DNA from: Ectobius pallidus
Lineage: Eukaryota > Arthropoda > Insecta > Blattodea > Ectobiidae
Assembly (NCBI GenBank): GCA_964059195.1
Contig: CAXKWD010000013.1
Span: forward strand, 23,784,611 to 23,848,610
Length of the DNA: 64,000 nt
Direction: 5' to 3'
Below the pieces are notes generated by a model. That model ran no database searches. It had not been told where the DNA came from and was given only the letters and a program-made list of their open reading frames with translations. The position numbers and the translations under genes were made by a program. Below are positions 22,408-35,496 of the stretch, one piece after another (positions within the stretch are counted from its first letter, which is position 1; every line of letters starts with the position of its first letter).

Positions 22408-24659
22408 AGTTAAGAACTCTGAAATAGTACAAACTTGAGTCCATAAGCTATATAATAAATTTATCTGTCTGTCTGTTTGTGTGCTATGTACAGCTAAATC
22501 TAGGGTCCGCAGAAATCAGAAATTTTTAATCTAGATAAACTGAAAGGTGTCCGAATGCACCTTGAGGCCGGATTTATAATTTTCTATTTCTTTCCTGAGG
22601 TATGAGCGGAAAACTGGCAGATGACGTCCTTTTTTTGCGCTATCGAAGCACCAGTTTTCGCTAATATTATTTCAATTGTAAAACGAATTGTAGATGGCCT
22701 TACTCTGCTGCCATAGCAACCGGGATAGAAGAGCATCGGTAAAATCGATTTTTTAACATCAATTTGTCAATCGCTTCTACTTTGTTAGCCCATTCTGTTC
22801 GATTCATTAGTTTATAAGGTTACGGTGCGCAGAGATCTGAAGTGTTTTACTAAGGTGGACAGAATTGGGATCATGTAAGTTATCCTAAATGGGAAAACAT
22901 TAATCGATTAGTACGAAACTCAGCGTGTGCTTTTTTTTGGGGGGGGATGCAGGAAACTCGAATCTGAGGTCAGATTTCCCGGTCGGTGCACTACAATAAT
23001 GAATTTTAAGCTTCTTAATTATTCATCGTTCTAATTGTTTATCAATGATTTGCGTGCAAGGATAAGGTTCATGAAACTGTGGTTCGTTTTAATAGTTTCA
23101 TTTCGAGTCTCTGTACCCGTACGGTAGCACATGATTAGTTCTAGTAGTTTTAATTATTAATTTACTACGGCTAACAATATAATTAAAAATAAAATAATGT
23201 AGTTCATGCAATTTATGCAAGAACGATGTCAGTGTTAATAAATATAGGCTAATACTGTTAAATAAAGAACTTGAAAAAACATTCAGAAATCGAAATAATA
23301 AAAGCAGGTGAAGCCGCGAGCTTCTGCTAGTGGCTAATAAACGACAAAGGTTCAACGGTGATGAGGGAATAAATGTGAAATAGGAATAAGTGATAAAAAG
23401 CAGATCGCTTGAAAGCTTAGTTGGAAACCCTCCAAGCTATGAAATGTAGAACTCAATTCAGACGAAGGACGTCGAGATATAAATTCATAAATAACATTCA
23501 ATTAACAGTAGCCTACACACTAGTATTATGGATTCGTTTATTGTATTTCATTCGCATTAACCTTGTCCATACTGTATTTAACATCTGCGCGCGAAGTGAA
23601 TGGATTTACGAACTTTACCGTGATGACCAAATTACATTAGAGGAAAAGTTGAAACTGAAAATAAATACGGCTTCCTTTACTCCCTCCCCCTCTCTTTCTC
23701 TGAATATTTCTCTCTCCGCCAGCCTAAATGGAATATAATATAATTACGGATTCTATTTTACAGCTAATAAATATGTCAAATTTCGTTACAGAAGTTGGGG
23801 TAATTTCGGTATTATTTCTCACAAAAATTACAATTTCGGTGTTATTTTGCATTAAAACTAAATAGTTCTATGACTCATGTTATGCAAAATATTGCCATGT
23901 TAGTGAAAATACACACAACAGAGGGGATTTTTTGGTCTTTCATTTTGGTGGTATATTTTAAGAGTTCTTACACTAACACATAGAGGTAGTAAACATTAAC
24001 AGGTGAAACACAATTTCCTTGATCTACGTACTGAGGCTGCGTCGAGGTACAAACTACCGTTTGAAATGCGGTAACTCTGCCTTGTCAATGTAAAAATTGT
24101 TAGTTTACTTGAACCTCTCCACAAATCAGACTATTTTATTTTCAAATGAAGTAAGTTACTGTTTTCCGTAGAGTCCCCTATTATACCTAGGTACTACTGC
24201 AATCCCTGCTTTATTGAATGTTTGTGTTGATGTGCACATATATTTAGAAGACTTTAAAAAAAATCTACTATAACGCCTTTTTCGAAAAATTCCTTTATAT
24301 AACTCTATATTTCTCTTGAAATATACAGCTGTGTTCTCAGACCGATACATTTTTCCGGCACATAACCATAACGTCCGTAAGGGCCATAAGAATTAGGAAG
24401 ACGACTTCCTAACGTAGAATTTTTTTTAGCAAAGTTTAACTTTAAAGAAAATCCTATTCATAGACTTTACTTTTGAGATTCTGACAATGGAAAGTCGAGA
24501 TTTGATGACTTTGTTTTAAGGTTGGCAATCTTATCTACTGTCTTCTGAACGAATTAAATTTACGAACAGTTGATATTGCTATTGATATTAACGGACATTG
24601 ACAGACACTAACGGCGACATTGACGTATCAACAAAATGGATGAGAACAGCTCTTGCTTA
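22408..24659. other. No recognisable gene
   Basis: Contains a short (CTGT)n stretch near 22469 and T8G8 near 22931. Otherwise featureless. Confidence 0.5.
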
Positions 24660-24800
24660 TTAGGTTTGTTCCCAAATCAATTCATGTACTGTCAAGTACC
24701 ACGACTCATGCGCACAATGCCATTTTTCAGCGTACTCACAATGCGCAGGCATCATGGCATGAGACAGCACATAACGTACCTTTAGGAACAGAACTATTAC
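24660..24800. mobile_element. Short diverged inverted repeat, possible MITE
   Basis: GGTTTGTTCCCAAATC at the left pairs with AGGAACAGAACT at the right, and ATGTACTGTC recurs as ATGTGCTGTC on the complement. TTA-like trinucleotides flank. The match is weak. Confidence 0.4.
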
Positions 24801-26114
24801 ACAGCCCAACAAAAAAGAACTTTTTGTTTGGTGTCTCAGATGTTTTACCGGATTTTGGCTATACTTAGTGTGGTTATTCCAAATACGTAAACAGTTTTCC
24901 TCTAGCAGCTCTACTTTTATCGAGGGGGGGATTTTATTCGTGAACTCTTAGTCTAGCGAAACAAAATCTTGCTTGATAATGTAGCTAGTGAAGGTTCTTG
25001 ACCATACTTAGGACACGTAGGTCGAAAACTGTACGAAGTACAGAAAAACTAAAAGCTGGATTATTTTTGGCCGTCAAATTCACAACTCATAACTCATAAG
25101 TCATTAACGACCGTACAGTATGTGATAATATAAATTTTTTGAAAGACCCCATGTTATATTGTTATTGTAATGTTAGTGTGTTGCTTTTTTCTTCACATGA
25201 TTTAGAATCTATAAATAGGCACTGTTTTTTATTTATATCAAACTTAAAATGGGATAATATGCATAATGGCAATACCTTATATAAAAAAAATTAAAGGTGA
25301 TAGGGCAAAACTAATGCCACATTTGGCATCAGCGACCTAAATATACCCAAGAATAGGTATAAATTCTAAGGCACCAAAATGGCTGTTGGTCTGTGTTATC
25401 AGCATTAGACTAAAGAGATAAAATTCATATGAAAAAAATCTAAGAGGAAAATCTCCCGTTAACAAGTAGCCTACTTAACTACACTTCTGGAAAATTAAAT
25501 AAAATTGAATTAAATAAACCGAGAAGTTAATTTAATTGATACCAGGTATATGCTGTTTTACTAATATAAGTAGTAGTTATTGCAGAATTAATAACAGTAT
25601 ATTTCGTGTATCTCTGCATTATAAGTTCTTAGTATGCATGTCTGATCGCAAATCGTGCATTCGCCGTTCCAAACTTCGCAGTATCTCAAGTTTAACTGAG
25701 CGTAAACACCAGCCCCATATAATCCTGATTTGCTTCCGTCTCATTGGTTCAAGGCCGCTCTCATACTTACCGGAACTAAGTATCGTTCATAACACAGACA
25801 CCACGAGCGAGCTAGGTGATCCAGTTTAATAAAAATTCGTCACTACAGGTTCAGATTGTCTCCACTATTAAAAGAACGAGAATACTAGATAACGAACTAA
25901 TCCTACATACAGTCGGGTTACATTAAACCTCTGGCAAACTAATGGTTGGTTTAATGAAATCTGGAACACTTAAGATTTTTATTAACACCTCAGGTGTGAC
26001 ACTATTTGGTGGATTTTATTTTCTTTAATTATGTTTAAAGAATACAATATCGTTGCTGCTACTAAATTGTTATACGATCCTCCAATGAAATCATGTTTTA
26101 TAAAATTATTACTG
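24801..26114. other. No recognisable feature
   Basis: AT-rich DNA; the open frame at 25536-25829 has no recognisable domain. Confidence 0.5.
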
Positions 26115-26510
26115 AAGTATAACTCGATCGGTAAGGCCTGAGCCAAACACGCGCAGATAGCTTATCGTCCGCCGATAGCAATGGAGTAAGGGCAGAAGAG
26201 AATGCATATACTGTACTATTAATTCCAAACTATGCTGCTCATAATATCCCGTAACTATTAAAAACAAAAATAAAGTGAATAAAGTATTTTTTTAAGTTAT
26301 GAAGTATTAATTAAGTAATGATATGTAACTCACAGAATATCGCTGTTGGGTCTTCACTATTGAATGCAGTGGGGCTAAGATGCTTTTATACGGTCTGTAC
26401 AGTATGAACGAGCAAAGAACATCAAGTGCTATGAAGGTCAGATTACGTCATCGTAGACTACTGCGCAGCCGTTTGTTTGGCTCAGGTCTTACCGATCGGG
26501 TTATATCTTC
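26115..26510. mobile_element. MITE with long inverted ends (396 bp)
   Basis: The left CGATCGGTAAGGCCTGAGCC and the right end (reverse complement CGATCGGTAAGACCTGAGCC) match at 19 of 20, extending to about 34 bp (GAAG-TATAAC outside, AAAC inside). No clear target duplication. No transposase coding. Confidence 0.8.
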
Positions 26511-27383
26511 AAACTCACATTACATTTTACTATCAGTGTCAGTACCTGTTTCCTTGCCTTCGTTTGTTGGCATTTTTACCATTTTCCTTGGTATATTTTG
26601 CTTGCTGACTGGGATTTAATATTATTTCCATCTTAAAAATAAATGTTGTCTTGAATTTCTTAGATATTTTCCTCACTCACTACATTTAAATTATCCTTCT
26701 CGCTGCTATACTCATTGTCTTGTGGCATACTCGTATCACAGCAGTCCTATCGTTTTAAAATTTTGGAATTTTTAACAACCGTACACTAAAATAGCTCTCA
26801 CAACAGACAAATTAGAATTCATGTTTCAATGCGTCATGGTCTATACACTAAAAGTACAAATGTTTATTACTTACATAAAGGTGTAAAGAGTCAAGATATA
26901 GCATTAACTCAAAATCCTAAAATTGATCCCTTTTCATATACTCGCACCCCTATCCTGCTGTATAAGTCGTAGGACGAAGTACATTTCATAATAGTCCGGC
27001 AGTAGGCAGTATTCCGGCACAGGATTAAGTGTCTGTCTCTGAAATTGCACTTTTGGAAAATGTACTAAGGCTAATTAAATGAAAACGAATTCCTCTAATA
27101 ATTTTAATAAAGCTCACAATTTTTGTATTTATATTTTTAGTTTCCTTTCGTTCTATTTTATTATTTCGTAATTAAAGTGGTTCTGTTATACGCTGTTATG
27201 AAATTATATTAAATATATTGTTCCAAATAAGGAAACAATCGGGTTGTATCCGGTGAAAATTCATATTTTTCAAATAAATTACCATTATTACGGTATTCAC
27301 TATACTGTTATGACCTTAATCCATTTATATCATTTTTCTTAAGTACTGGGACAAAATATTGCTTTTACAGAAAAATAACATAG

Positions 27384-27660
27384 ATGACCTGGTCCAAAGT
27401 CTGGAGTCTTCTACTGCACAAATTCCAAGGACTGCCGATGAAAAGGAAAGTCTTCAAAAGCTGTGTTTCCTACACTACTACGGTACATGGTCCAGAACTG
27501 CCAAAGAAAAGAGATGTGTTACAATTCTGCCAGCGAAAGACGGAGGACCTTAAAGATGGATGCAAGAAGGAAAACGGCACAAGAGTCTGCATCCAGACTG
27601 CGGCCCAACTGAAATGGAAGCGGGGAGGCCATTTAGTATGACTGAACGCAGAACGCCTAC
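27384..27660 (+). pseudogene. LINE reverse-transcriptase C-terminal relic
   Basis: The frame contains KVFKSCVSYTTTVHGPEL, then QFCQRKTEDL, then AAQLKWKRGGHLV. This matches the order found just after the RT domain of many insect LINEs (KVFxxCVLPxxTYGxExW, then LxxxQRxMER, then IAxLKWxWAGHxxR). A stop follows HLV and the frame is damaged, so it is a dead fragment. No upstream polymerase motif (YxDD) was found. Confidence 0.65.
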
Positions 27661-27699
27661 TCAGCAACGGTATGGGACCCCAGGAGTGTGGGTCGTACC

Positions 27700-30039
27700 A
27701 TCGGAATCGAATTGAGAATATCTGCTGTCATATCCCGGGGCCCTAACTATTTCTGACACCATTTGTCCCCAGGATATGATTTAATCAGGATGGCCCGGAT
27801 TGAATGATTGAATGTTATGAAGTACCATACGGGTGAGGAAGGACATCATCTTATCACTCGAAATTACAAATGCCACAATTTAACATACCCAAAATGACTA
27901 GATTTATTTAAGATAAAAGAATTGAAAATTACAATGAGGTGAAAATCTTTCTACTTACATTTCATCTTCAAGATGTTGTATACACTGATAAAATTAAACT
28001 TGCACCAAGTGCCTTGGCTTCCGGCGTGGACCTGGCAGCCACCAAGAAGCAACAAGAAGAGAAGAGGGGGTGAACAATTTGTTCGCCTGTTTTATAACTT
28101 TTTGTGGTCAAGTCGTCTCCCCACTGGCAGCCGTGACGTTACAACAAAAAAGCTTATTCGCAACTTCCCGGTTCAATGCTACTTCTACACTTAAAATATT
28201 CTTCCTCGTTTCCCAATTGTTTCACTGTCAACCACCTTGAATCTCCAGTCAGGAAAACAGCGAAGTTAATTCTTTATAGCGCAACCTCCTGCGTCAACGC
28301 TTTTCTACTTCCTCATTGCGATCCCAATACTGGCTAATATTAACCATTTAGAGGGTCTCGTTTTTTATTTATTTTCAAAATATAACACTGCAACGTACTT
28401 TTGATACGTGGCTCCTTCCTCTTTTATGCCCACTACTATTTAGTAGGCAATGGGTACCTAGGCAAAGCCCATTTGCCCCATAATTTTGAGTATGATTTGG
28501 AGGTGGTGTCATAGCTGTAAGGTAGGGGTGGTTAGCAATGTTCCATTCTATTGTTGTTGCCGAGAAGACAGTCTATTGTAATTTTGTATATCCAATTTCT
28601 TGCTCTAAAATTTTGTTTTACGCGGTCAGAGGGTCCTTTTATTTAAAAATTTTGAAGTTTGGGGGGGGGGGTGTTATTATGCGGGTTGCGGCCCGTCTTT
28701 TGCAGGGGAACTATTCCAACATTCGTTGCGAGGCCTTGGAAAACCGCAAAAAACCTTGGCAGAATAGCTGGGTCGTACCAAAACTCGGTGGTCAACTTTA
28801 ATGGTCGAAACAGCGGGGAAACAGTGAACACGAGTAGCCAAAGGTAAAAGAAAATTTAAACAGTTAGGAAAGACAACAATATATTCTAAAACTTTTTAGT
28901 GTATATAGTTGTTTAAAATTTTGTAGTATTTTCCGTAGTATTAGCTTATAGTTACTGTATATCCTATACGTATTATTTCATTGAATAGCCTGTTACGTGC
29001 AATGATTAATTAGTAGGAAAACACTAACGCGTCAGGAACAGCTCTATATGGAGTAACCCTCCGAGCTCACCCTGCGATCGACGGGAGGCCTTTGCCATTA
29101 TGAGATTCTTAGGGTTATTTATCTATTTTAATTTATTTATAAACACCATTCTCTCAAAACTTCTTTTCAAGCATTTTCTTGTTATCTGAAAGACTTTTCT
29201 CGCACTAACTGAGGAATTACGACTTTGAAGAAAGGCAAATCCGTGGTGAAGTGCAGTGCCCACCTCCTTTCTCTAATTCACACAAACTCGTAGAATTTCA
29301 TAGTTATATTAATTTATCCCTTGAACATTGAAACAAAGAAGTATCGCATAATTGTGATGCGTTTAAGAAGCTTTAACAATGATAAGACTGTATCTCTCTT
29401 GTAGTAGGGATAGCCTGTGTCCAGGAAAAGCGGCACATAAGCTTTGTGGGTGCAATCCTTTGATAACCACTGCGCCTAGCTGTGCTGCCCGGCAATCAGA
29501 TTATCCTGTGTACCCCACACAATTCATGGTTCATTAAATAGCACTCGCAACCCCCCAATTTCTCGGTTTGAAACTTAAAACACGCCCCCTCGCTCCTCTC
29601 TAAAGAGATTGCGGTCTCAATGCAGCCAGAATGAGATAACAAACAAAATTGGTAAATGAGGGCTGGCAGCATGCAGATTCAATACATCTCTACACTGCGG
29701 TATGCATTATTCAATTGTTTATAGTAAATCACTGGCGTTACCCGAGTAGACCGTGCTTCACCTAGAGTTGGATCCGTTATGATATCCTTGATGTAGTTGT
29801 TATGAATACTATTACTTTAATGCTGCTGCTGTTTGTATTAACTCATGCTTTTAGTGTTGTATATAAATTTTGTAGTTACGAAAACTTCCTCAGGGTTCGA
29901 GTGGTTACATGGTTACAGTTTGCAGACAGCTTTTTTTGCCGGAGAAACGTAAGTTCATGGTATTATATTGGTACATTTTCAAATTAGGAATTTTTTATAA
30001 TGGGTAACAATATTACTATTACTGCCTGTAAAATACAGG
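27700..30039. other. No firm feature
   Basis: Includes a G-run at 28660-28670. A GC-richer stretch at 29030-29110 (GATCGACGGGAGGCCTTTGC) could be a retroposon 3' end. Overlapping frames near 28540-28850 are not convincing. Confidence 0.4.
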
Positions 30040-30150
30040 CATGGGATTGTTATATTTACGCACTTAAATGCCATCGAACCCGTGACCTCTTGCACAAGAA
30101 GGCAATGTTATGTCTGCGGCACCCTGCCGACTTGAATGGTTAGGTACGAC
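30040..30150 (-). repeat. Degenerate tRNA-like SINE head
   Basis: The minus strand reads AAGAGGTCACGGGTTCGATG, a near B box of Pol III promoters, preceded by GGGTGCCGCAGACATAAC. No body resembling the other SINEs follows. Confidence 0.4.
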
Positions 30151-30399
30151 TGGAAAAATGTTTTATATATCGAAAGTACAATCTCACAGCTTGCTTCCCT
30201 TCCGAAGGAAAGTAAAGTCGTTGTTACCGTGTCGGGGAAATAAGGGAATACATCTATTTTATACTATACACTGGGTTAAATTTTGTCCTGAGCAGTAATA
30301 GGCTAAATTAATAAGTAGCACAATGAAAGTGTTTAATTGATTTCAAATGTGTATTATGAAAGTCTCTGCTTTAAGATAGTATTCAGTGGTTATAGCATG

Positions 30400-30596
30400 A
30401 ACCATGGGCCAATGGCAGGATTGACAGCATGTGATTTGCACGCCGAAATGACCGGAGTAGCTACTTTTTAATCAAGGAGCTTCTCAGATTGGATCACGAG
30501 GCTAAGTGCACCCCGTTCCAAGCCTCCCAACCTCAGAAAAATCCGAGAAGTTACAGGGGATCGAACCCAGGCCTATGGATCCATAGATTTATAGCA
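30400..30596 (-). mobile_element. tRNA-derived SINE, family B, partial
   Basis: On the minus strand: a B-box region (GGGTTCGATCCCC), then TCCGAG and TTTTTCTGAGG, then GGGGTGCACTTAGCCTCGTG and AGAAGCTCCTTGATT. The order is the same as in 53290-53503. The distal part is diverged. Confidence 0.7.
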
Positions 30597-30599
30597 TTT

Positions 30600-33150
30600 T
30601 TAATGAAAAAAACAGGTACATTAAGGACTGACTGCATTTTGAAAGAAAATAATCATTGGACTTACTGCTGTTTGAAACATAACCTTGTCTTGAATGCGCT
30701 GTAGCAGTGCGAATAATAGTTTTTTTTCTAGATCTGGAAACTTGTACTTTTAGCTGGAATAACAAAGTATGTGCTGCCACCTCTAAATCATTTTTCCAAT
30801 TTATGGTCTTATGGCATTTTGAAAGAAAGCTCCTCAATTAGCAAAACTAGCATCAGCTTCTCGTCAGAACGGTTCATATTTCAAATATCCTGGATCATAC
30901 GCCTATGTCAAAACACAGATCATCATCAGCTGCTGGAACGACGAATGGGACCAAAGTAATAAGGGCTCTCTAACTAAAGAACTCTTTTTCCCAACAGTGT
31001 TTGATAAATTACAAGCTGAACATTTTTCTTTAGGTTTATTCTGACTCAGATTCTAATAGGCCATGGTAAGTTTAGAATTAAATTTATGATGTAAAAAAAA
31101 TTACTACAGAATGAACCCACGTTTGCAGATTACCAACTGTCAACAGAAACTGTGAAACAAATTTTGATTGTCTCGTATCTGAAAGAAGACTGATGAATTT
31201 TGAACTGCAAGCATCTTAGTGTGAAAACCTTTTCCAACTCATATTTCCATTTATTCAACAAAATCTGCTGTATTAGAGAATTTATCAGTTTCATAACTTA
31301 GATTCGCGATCAACTGTGATTAATTATTTCATAAATTGTTAAATACAAAAATGGTTATAAATAATTTGTAAACTACAACCCTAACATTCCTTGAGGCAAA
31401 ATAGTGTTTTAAACCATGGAGTATAAACAATAATTTTACTAATGCAAAGTTCCATATACGTAGTCAATAAAAATTTGAGACTGACATTTTTAAACCTCAA
31501 AGGTGGATGTACCAATTAAAACAGCCTATGATTGTAACCATACAAAGAGACCTTGCACAAAACTTTTCAACAGCTTTACGCTCGGTCTGATCCTTCTCCC
31601 CTACGATTCATACCAGAAGATGGTCCTAACCCATTAACACACGTATAGAGCTGGTAAGGGACTATATCACCTTCCTGTGCATTAGAAGAAATAGTGGTTA
31701 CCTTCATAAATATAACACGTCAATTCAATGTAGTACATCCAACATATACACTTAATATTTTACTCTAGCATCCACCAACGATATTTATTTTGATAAACTA
31801 TAATTACTGAATTCGTGGAACCTATAAACAAAAATTTCAACAAATCTTGCCTGATTGCCTTGGTTAATTCGTGTGTGGATTTGTTCACAAGCCGAAAATG
31901 CACTTATATTGATTGACTTTCTCAATGTAAAAGAATGTTGGAATTTGAAAAAAAAAAAAAATATTTACGAGAGATGTAATAGCGGGACATCTTCGATGAA
32001 TTTGCTTTTTGATGAAAATAAACGGCTAGCCTACGGCAGTCGGTATAAGTTATTCTGTTGGGCATTTTTTTTTAAACTTTAGTAGGCTAAACCTTGGAAG
32101 AAGTGGTACAGGACGATCATTATTTGGGTAAGTTTTGTCTGGGAATACTCCACTATAAATAGAAGTGATCACGATATGAGTGAATTTTTTAACGAGGACA
32201 TGCGTTATGATTTAACTTCACAAGCTGAAGCGTTGCGTTTTTCTTAAAGATTGTAGGTGTTTATTTGTTTCCCCGAGATAGACGATGAACAGCTTCGAGT
32301 CAAGGTCACTGTTTAGATAATTTCTTACCTTTCTTTGGTACACCATACTTTTATATAATTCACATAGTCATAATTGGATTTAGTGCTTGCATGTGTTCGT
32401 TGATGTTGGTCCTTTCCATTACAAAAATACAATAAGCTATGTACAGTCTCTAGGAAAAGAATAAAGGAGACATCCTCAAGAATGTACGTACAAGAGAAAA
32501 ATACAATTATTACATTTCTTATCGAGGCGACGGAAGTTTGAAAAGTTACATTTTGCATCCAAGGTTTGTGTTTCGTGTTATTTAATTAATGGCGTTTTTA
32601 TAATTATTATGTGAAGATGCGCAATTAATGTCCATTTATTACATTTCAGTAAACGGCACTAATTTAAGCTTCCGCTACTGACCATGGCTTGCCTTAGCTT
32701 ATGCATAAATACATCGCTGTTGTTTGGACTTTGTCATCCATGATGAAGCAATTTAGTAATGTATTAGTAATCACGCAATTCTGTGTCTCCTTGCATGAAG
32801 CCAAAACCCACACGTTTGTAAACATTGAGTAATGCTATTTAGAGTCGATGATTTTCTATGTACCTTTTATCTACACTTATAAGCTCGCGTATAAAACTAT
32901 ATTACGTAATATTTAGTGTTCAAAATGAGTACTTTCTTAAACTAGTAATAGAACTATCTCAGAAGCGATAAATGTGGGTTGGTGGGTTCAAACAAGAATT
33001 AGCAGGACTGTGTCTTTGCTAAAAAAACATAAATACTCGTAGGTGTATTTTCAGATTTCACTTGAACTCTAAAACAAAATGCGATTTTTTAATGGTTTTT
33101 GCGTAGGCCATATAACGAAAGATATTGATTTTATGTGTGTGTATAGGCCT
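30600..33150. other. No recognisable feature
   Basis: AT-rich; only short homopolymer runs and chance frames. Confidence 0.5.
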
Positions 33151-33154
33151 ATAT

Positions 33155-33414
33155 ATCTGTGGCTTGGTTCTAAAAGGGCCAATGTCATGAAACTTGCTTT
33201 TGAGATAACTGACTTTGAAGCCTTCATAGAAGTAACATTTTTTGCTTAGAACTCCCGACATTGGCCTCTAAGGTTTCTGTATTATGTCTATTAATAGCAT
33301 CATACACTAGCACTTTTAGTATACGAAAGATAAAGACCAGCCGAGCTCAATAATGCATAGATCTCATTGTTTGCAAGAAATTGATATTGACTATTTTAGA
33401 ACCAAGCCACAGAT
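33155..33414. mobile_element. MITE with 20-bp inverted ends (260 bp)
   Basis: ATCTGTGGCTTGGTTCTAAA at the left is exactly inverted at the right (TTTAGAACCAAGCCACAGAT). Flanks are AT-rich, with TA on the left and TT on the right if one base is assigned to the element. Superfamily not fixed. Confidence 0.8.
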
Positions 33415-33478
33415 TAAATTATGTGTATATATATGTGTGTGTATATATATGTGCGAGAATATATGTATTATATATATA

Positions 33479-33785
33479 GGGTACACCGTAGCGTAGTGGT
33501 TGAGGCGCTGTGCTACAAACCAGACGGTCGCGGGTTCGATTCCCGATGAGTTGGAGTTTTTCAATTGGCCTAATCCTTTTGGTGGCACTATGGCACTGGG
33601 GTCGACTCAGCCTCTAAAAGAAATGAGTGCCAGGAGAAATCCTGGGGGTAAAGGCGGCCGGTGCGTAAGGCAGACAACCTTAACACCTTCATGTGCCGAA
33701 TGTCCAAAATCTGGTGGCCTTAACCTCCTGGAACCCTCTGATCCCCATGGCCTGTATAAGGACCACTTAACTTTATATATATATC
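33479..33785 (+). mobile_element. tRNA-derived SINE, family A, near full length
   Basis: The Pol III promoter is intact by sequence: A box TAGCGTAGTGG (33489-33499, fits TRGYNNANNNG) and B box GGTTCGATTCC (33533-33543). The body carries TTGGCCTAATCCTTTTGGTG, GTCGACTCAGCCTC, CAGGAGAAATCCTGGGGG and CCATGGCCTGTATAAGGA. Collinear copies lie at 48469, 59638 and 60210. It follows an AT-rich (TATATG)n tract and ends in a (TA)n tail. Confidence 0.9.
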
Positions 33786-34154
33786 GTCATTAGTCGCCCT
33801 GAGTGTGACTTTTTGATGTTTTCACCTTCATCAGCTGGTTAGATTAACCTCATTGCTACAGTTTCATTTAAACAACCTTGCGACTTGTGACAGTTCACTT
33901 GAAGCGGAGAAGTGAGAGATCTGCGTTGTATTACGTTGTATTATTTGTATCACAGCGTCAGTCAGCTGTTTAGCAGTGCTCCAAATTGCAAACTTCTCGC
34001 ATATATTCAGAAAAGCCATGGAAACATACTCCTTCAGCAAATGTCACAAGTCGCAGGTTGTTTATATCAGACTGTAAAATATGATCATGTTATTAATACT
34101 GTATTTATTATTATACCAGATCTGAAATGATTCATGACACATTTAATAATATTA
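33786..34154. other. No recognisable feature
   Basis: Unique-looking DNA between a SINE and a mariner MITE. Confidence 0.5.
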
Positions 34155-34156
34155 TA

Positions 34157-34573
34157 CAGGGTGTCCCGAAAAAAGGTTCCAATATTGAGAGAGGTTGTAG
34201 TATGCAACAAAGCAAGACAAAAAGTTCCCATAAACATTGGTCATAAACTTCATATCTTCGGAGTTATGATCTACTACTACTACTACTACCGTCAATGATC
34301 ACCATGTATCTGATCTACTTTTCACAACATGTGCTCGATGTGACCACCATCCATCTCCTGTGTCGAATAGAAGGCCTCCATTACAGTAGATGATGTAAGT
34401 ACAGAGAAGGACAAGAAACTAGTAAAGTAGGCAAGATATGCGCATCGTACAAACAAAGTGCATAACGTCGAAGATATGAAGTTTATGACCAATGTTTATG
34501 GGAAATTTTTGTCTTGCTTTGTTGCATTCTATCACCTCTCTCAATATGGGAATCTTTTTTTCGGGACTCCCTG
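34157..34573. mobile_element. Mariner-like MITE with terminal inverted repeats of about 110 bp (417 bp)
   Basis: The left end CAGGGTGTCCCGAAAAAAGG and the right end (reverse complement CAGGGAGTCCCGAAAAAAAG) start inverted arms of about 110 bp, which include AACAAAGCAAGACAAAAA and AACATTGGTCATAAACTTCA. TA flanks both sides (34155-34156, 34574-34575). It has a (CTA)n run inside the left part. It shares the CAGGGTGTCC end with the mariner relic at 42858-43201 but is otherwise distinct. Confidence 0.92.
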
Positions 34574-34720
34574 TATATTATTTTATATCTGCTTTTGCTC
34601 AAATGCAGCTTACATATATCCAGTCTCTGATCAATTATAAATTTTGTAAAATGTGTTTGAGCAAAGAAGCTAAAGGTATGAAGATGTTCCAGTGTTCAGT
34701 CTTTGTGAATTTACAATAGG

Positions 34721-34956
34721 TAGGGCAAACGTGCCTAATTTCGCAGTATCTTTTTATTTTATTTACTGCAAAATCAGAAACAGTAATGGAAAAAAATGTA
34801 TAAAATAGAAGAGAAGATGCCTTTTTGATGAATAAGATGAAATATTTCCACTACTGTTCCCAATTTTGCAATAAATAAAATAAAAAGATACTGCGAAATT
34901 AGGGGTAGGCCTACTGCGAAATTAGGGGTACTGCGAAATTAGGCATGTTTGCTATA
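34721..34956. mobile_element. Foldback MITE with triplicated end motif
   Basis: The left arm GCAAACGTGCCTAATTTCGC is inverted at the right end as GCGAAATTAGGCATGTTTGC. Inner parts also pair (AGTATCTTTTTATTTTATTT and its complement). On the right side the word ACTGCGAAATTAGG occurs three times in tandem, against once on the left. TA-rich flanks; no precise target duplication. Confidence 0.8.
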
Positions 34957-35412
34957 CATTAAAAAGTGAACGTAGGTGCGAAAAAATTAAATTGGTAAAA
35001 ATAAAACGATAAAATTATGATAGACACTTGCAATTGGTTGAAATTTCAGATTTTCTTATCCTGGGTGGTCAGTGATTCATGAGCTAAACAGTCACTTGAA
35101 TGAATTCAGTGCACGTTGAGAGGAAGCGCAGATATTGCTATAGAAACTGGTTCCGACGAACAACACTTTCGTAAGTCTTCATGTTTAGAACTATGCGTGT
35201 AGTCTAGTCGTGAAGTTGCAGGCGGTATGCACATCCCAACTTGGTTCAGCTTAGAGTTCCACCACATTAAGTATTAATACGTATACTGTGGTTCTACTGT
35301 ATAAATTTAAAGCTCAAGTAGTTTTCATATTGTATTTGTACACTAGGCTGGTATAAACACATTTACCCTTATTTACTTTTTTTTAAATTTTGTATTTAAG
35401 TATTTCACTAAT
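34957..35412. other. No recognisable feature
   Basis: AT-rich DNA. CACTTGCAATTGGTTGAAAT near 35026 recurs in diverged form near 38866, hinting at another old dispersed repeat. Confidence 0.4.
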
Positions 35413-35463
35413 TTAATAATAATAATAAAATAATAATAATAAAATAATAATAATAATAAATAG
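35413..35463. repeat. (AAT)n microsatellite, interrupted
   Basis: AAT units with regular AAAT interruptions. Confidence 0.95.
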
Positions 35464-35496
35464 AATAATCATCATCACAGCAAGGACAATAATGGT

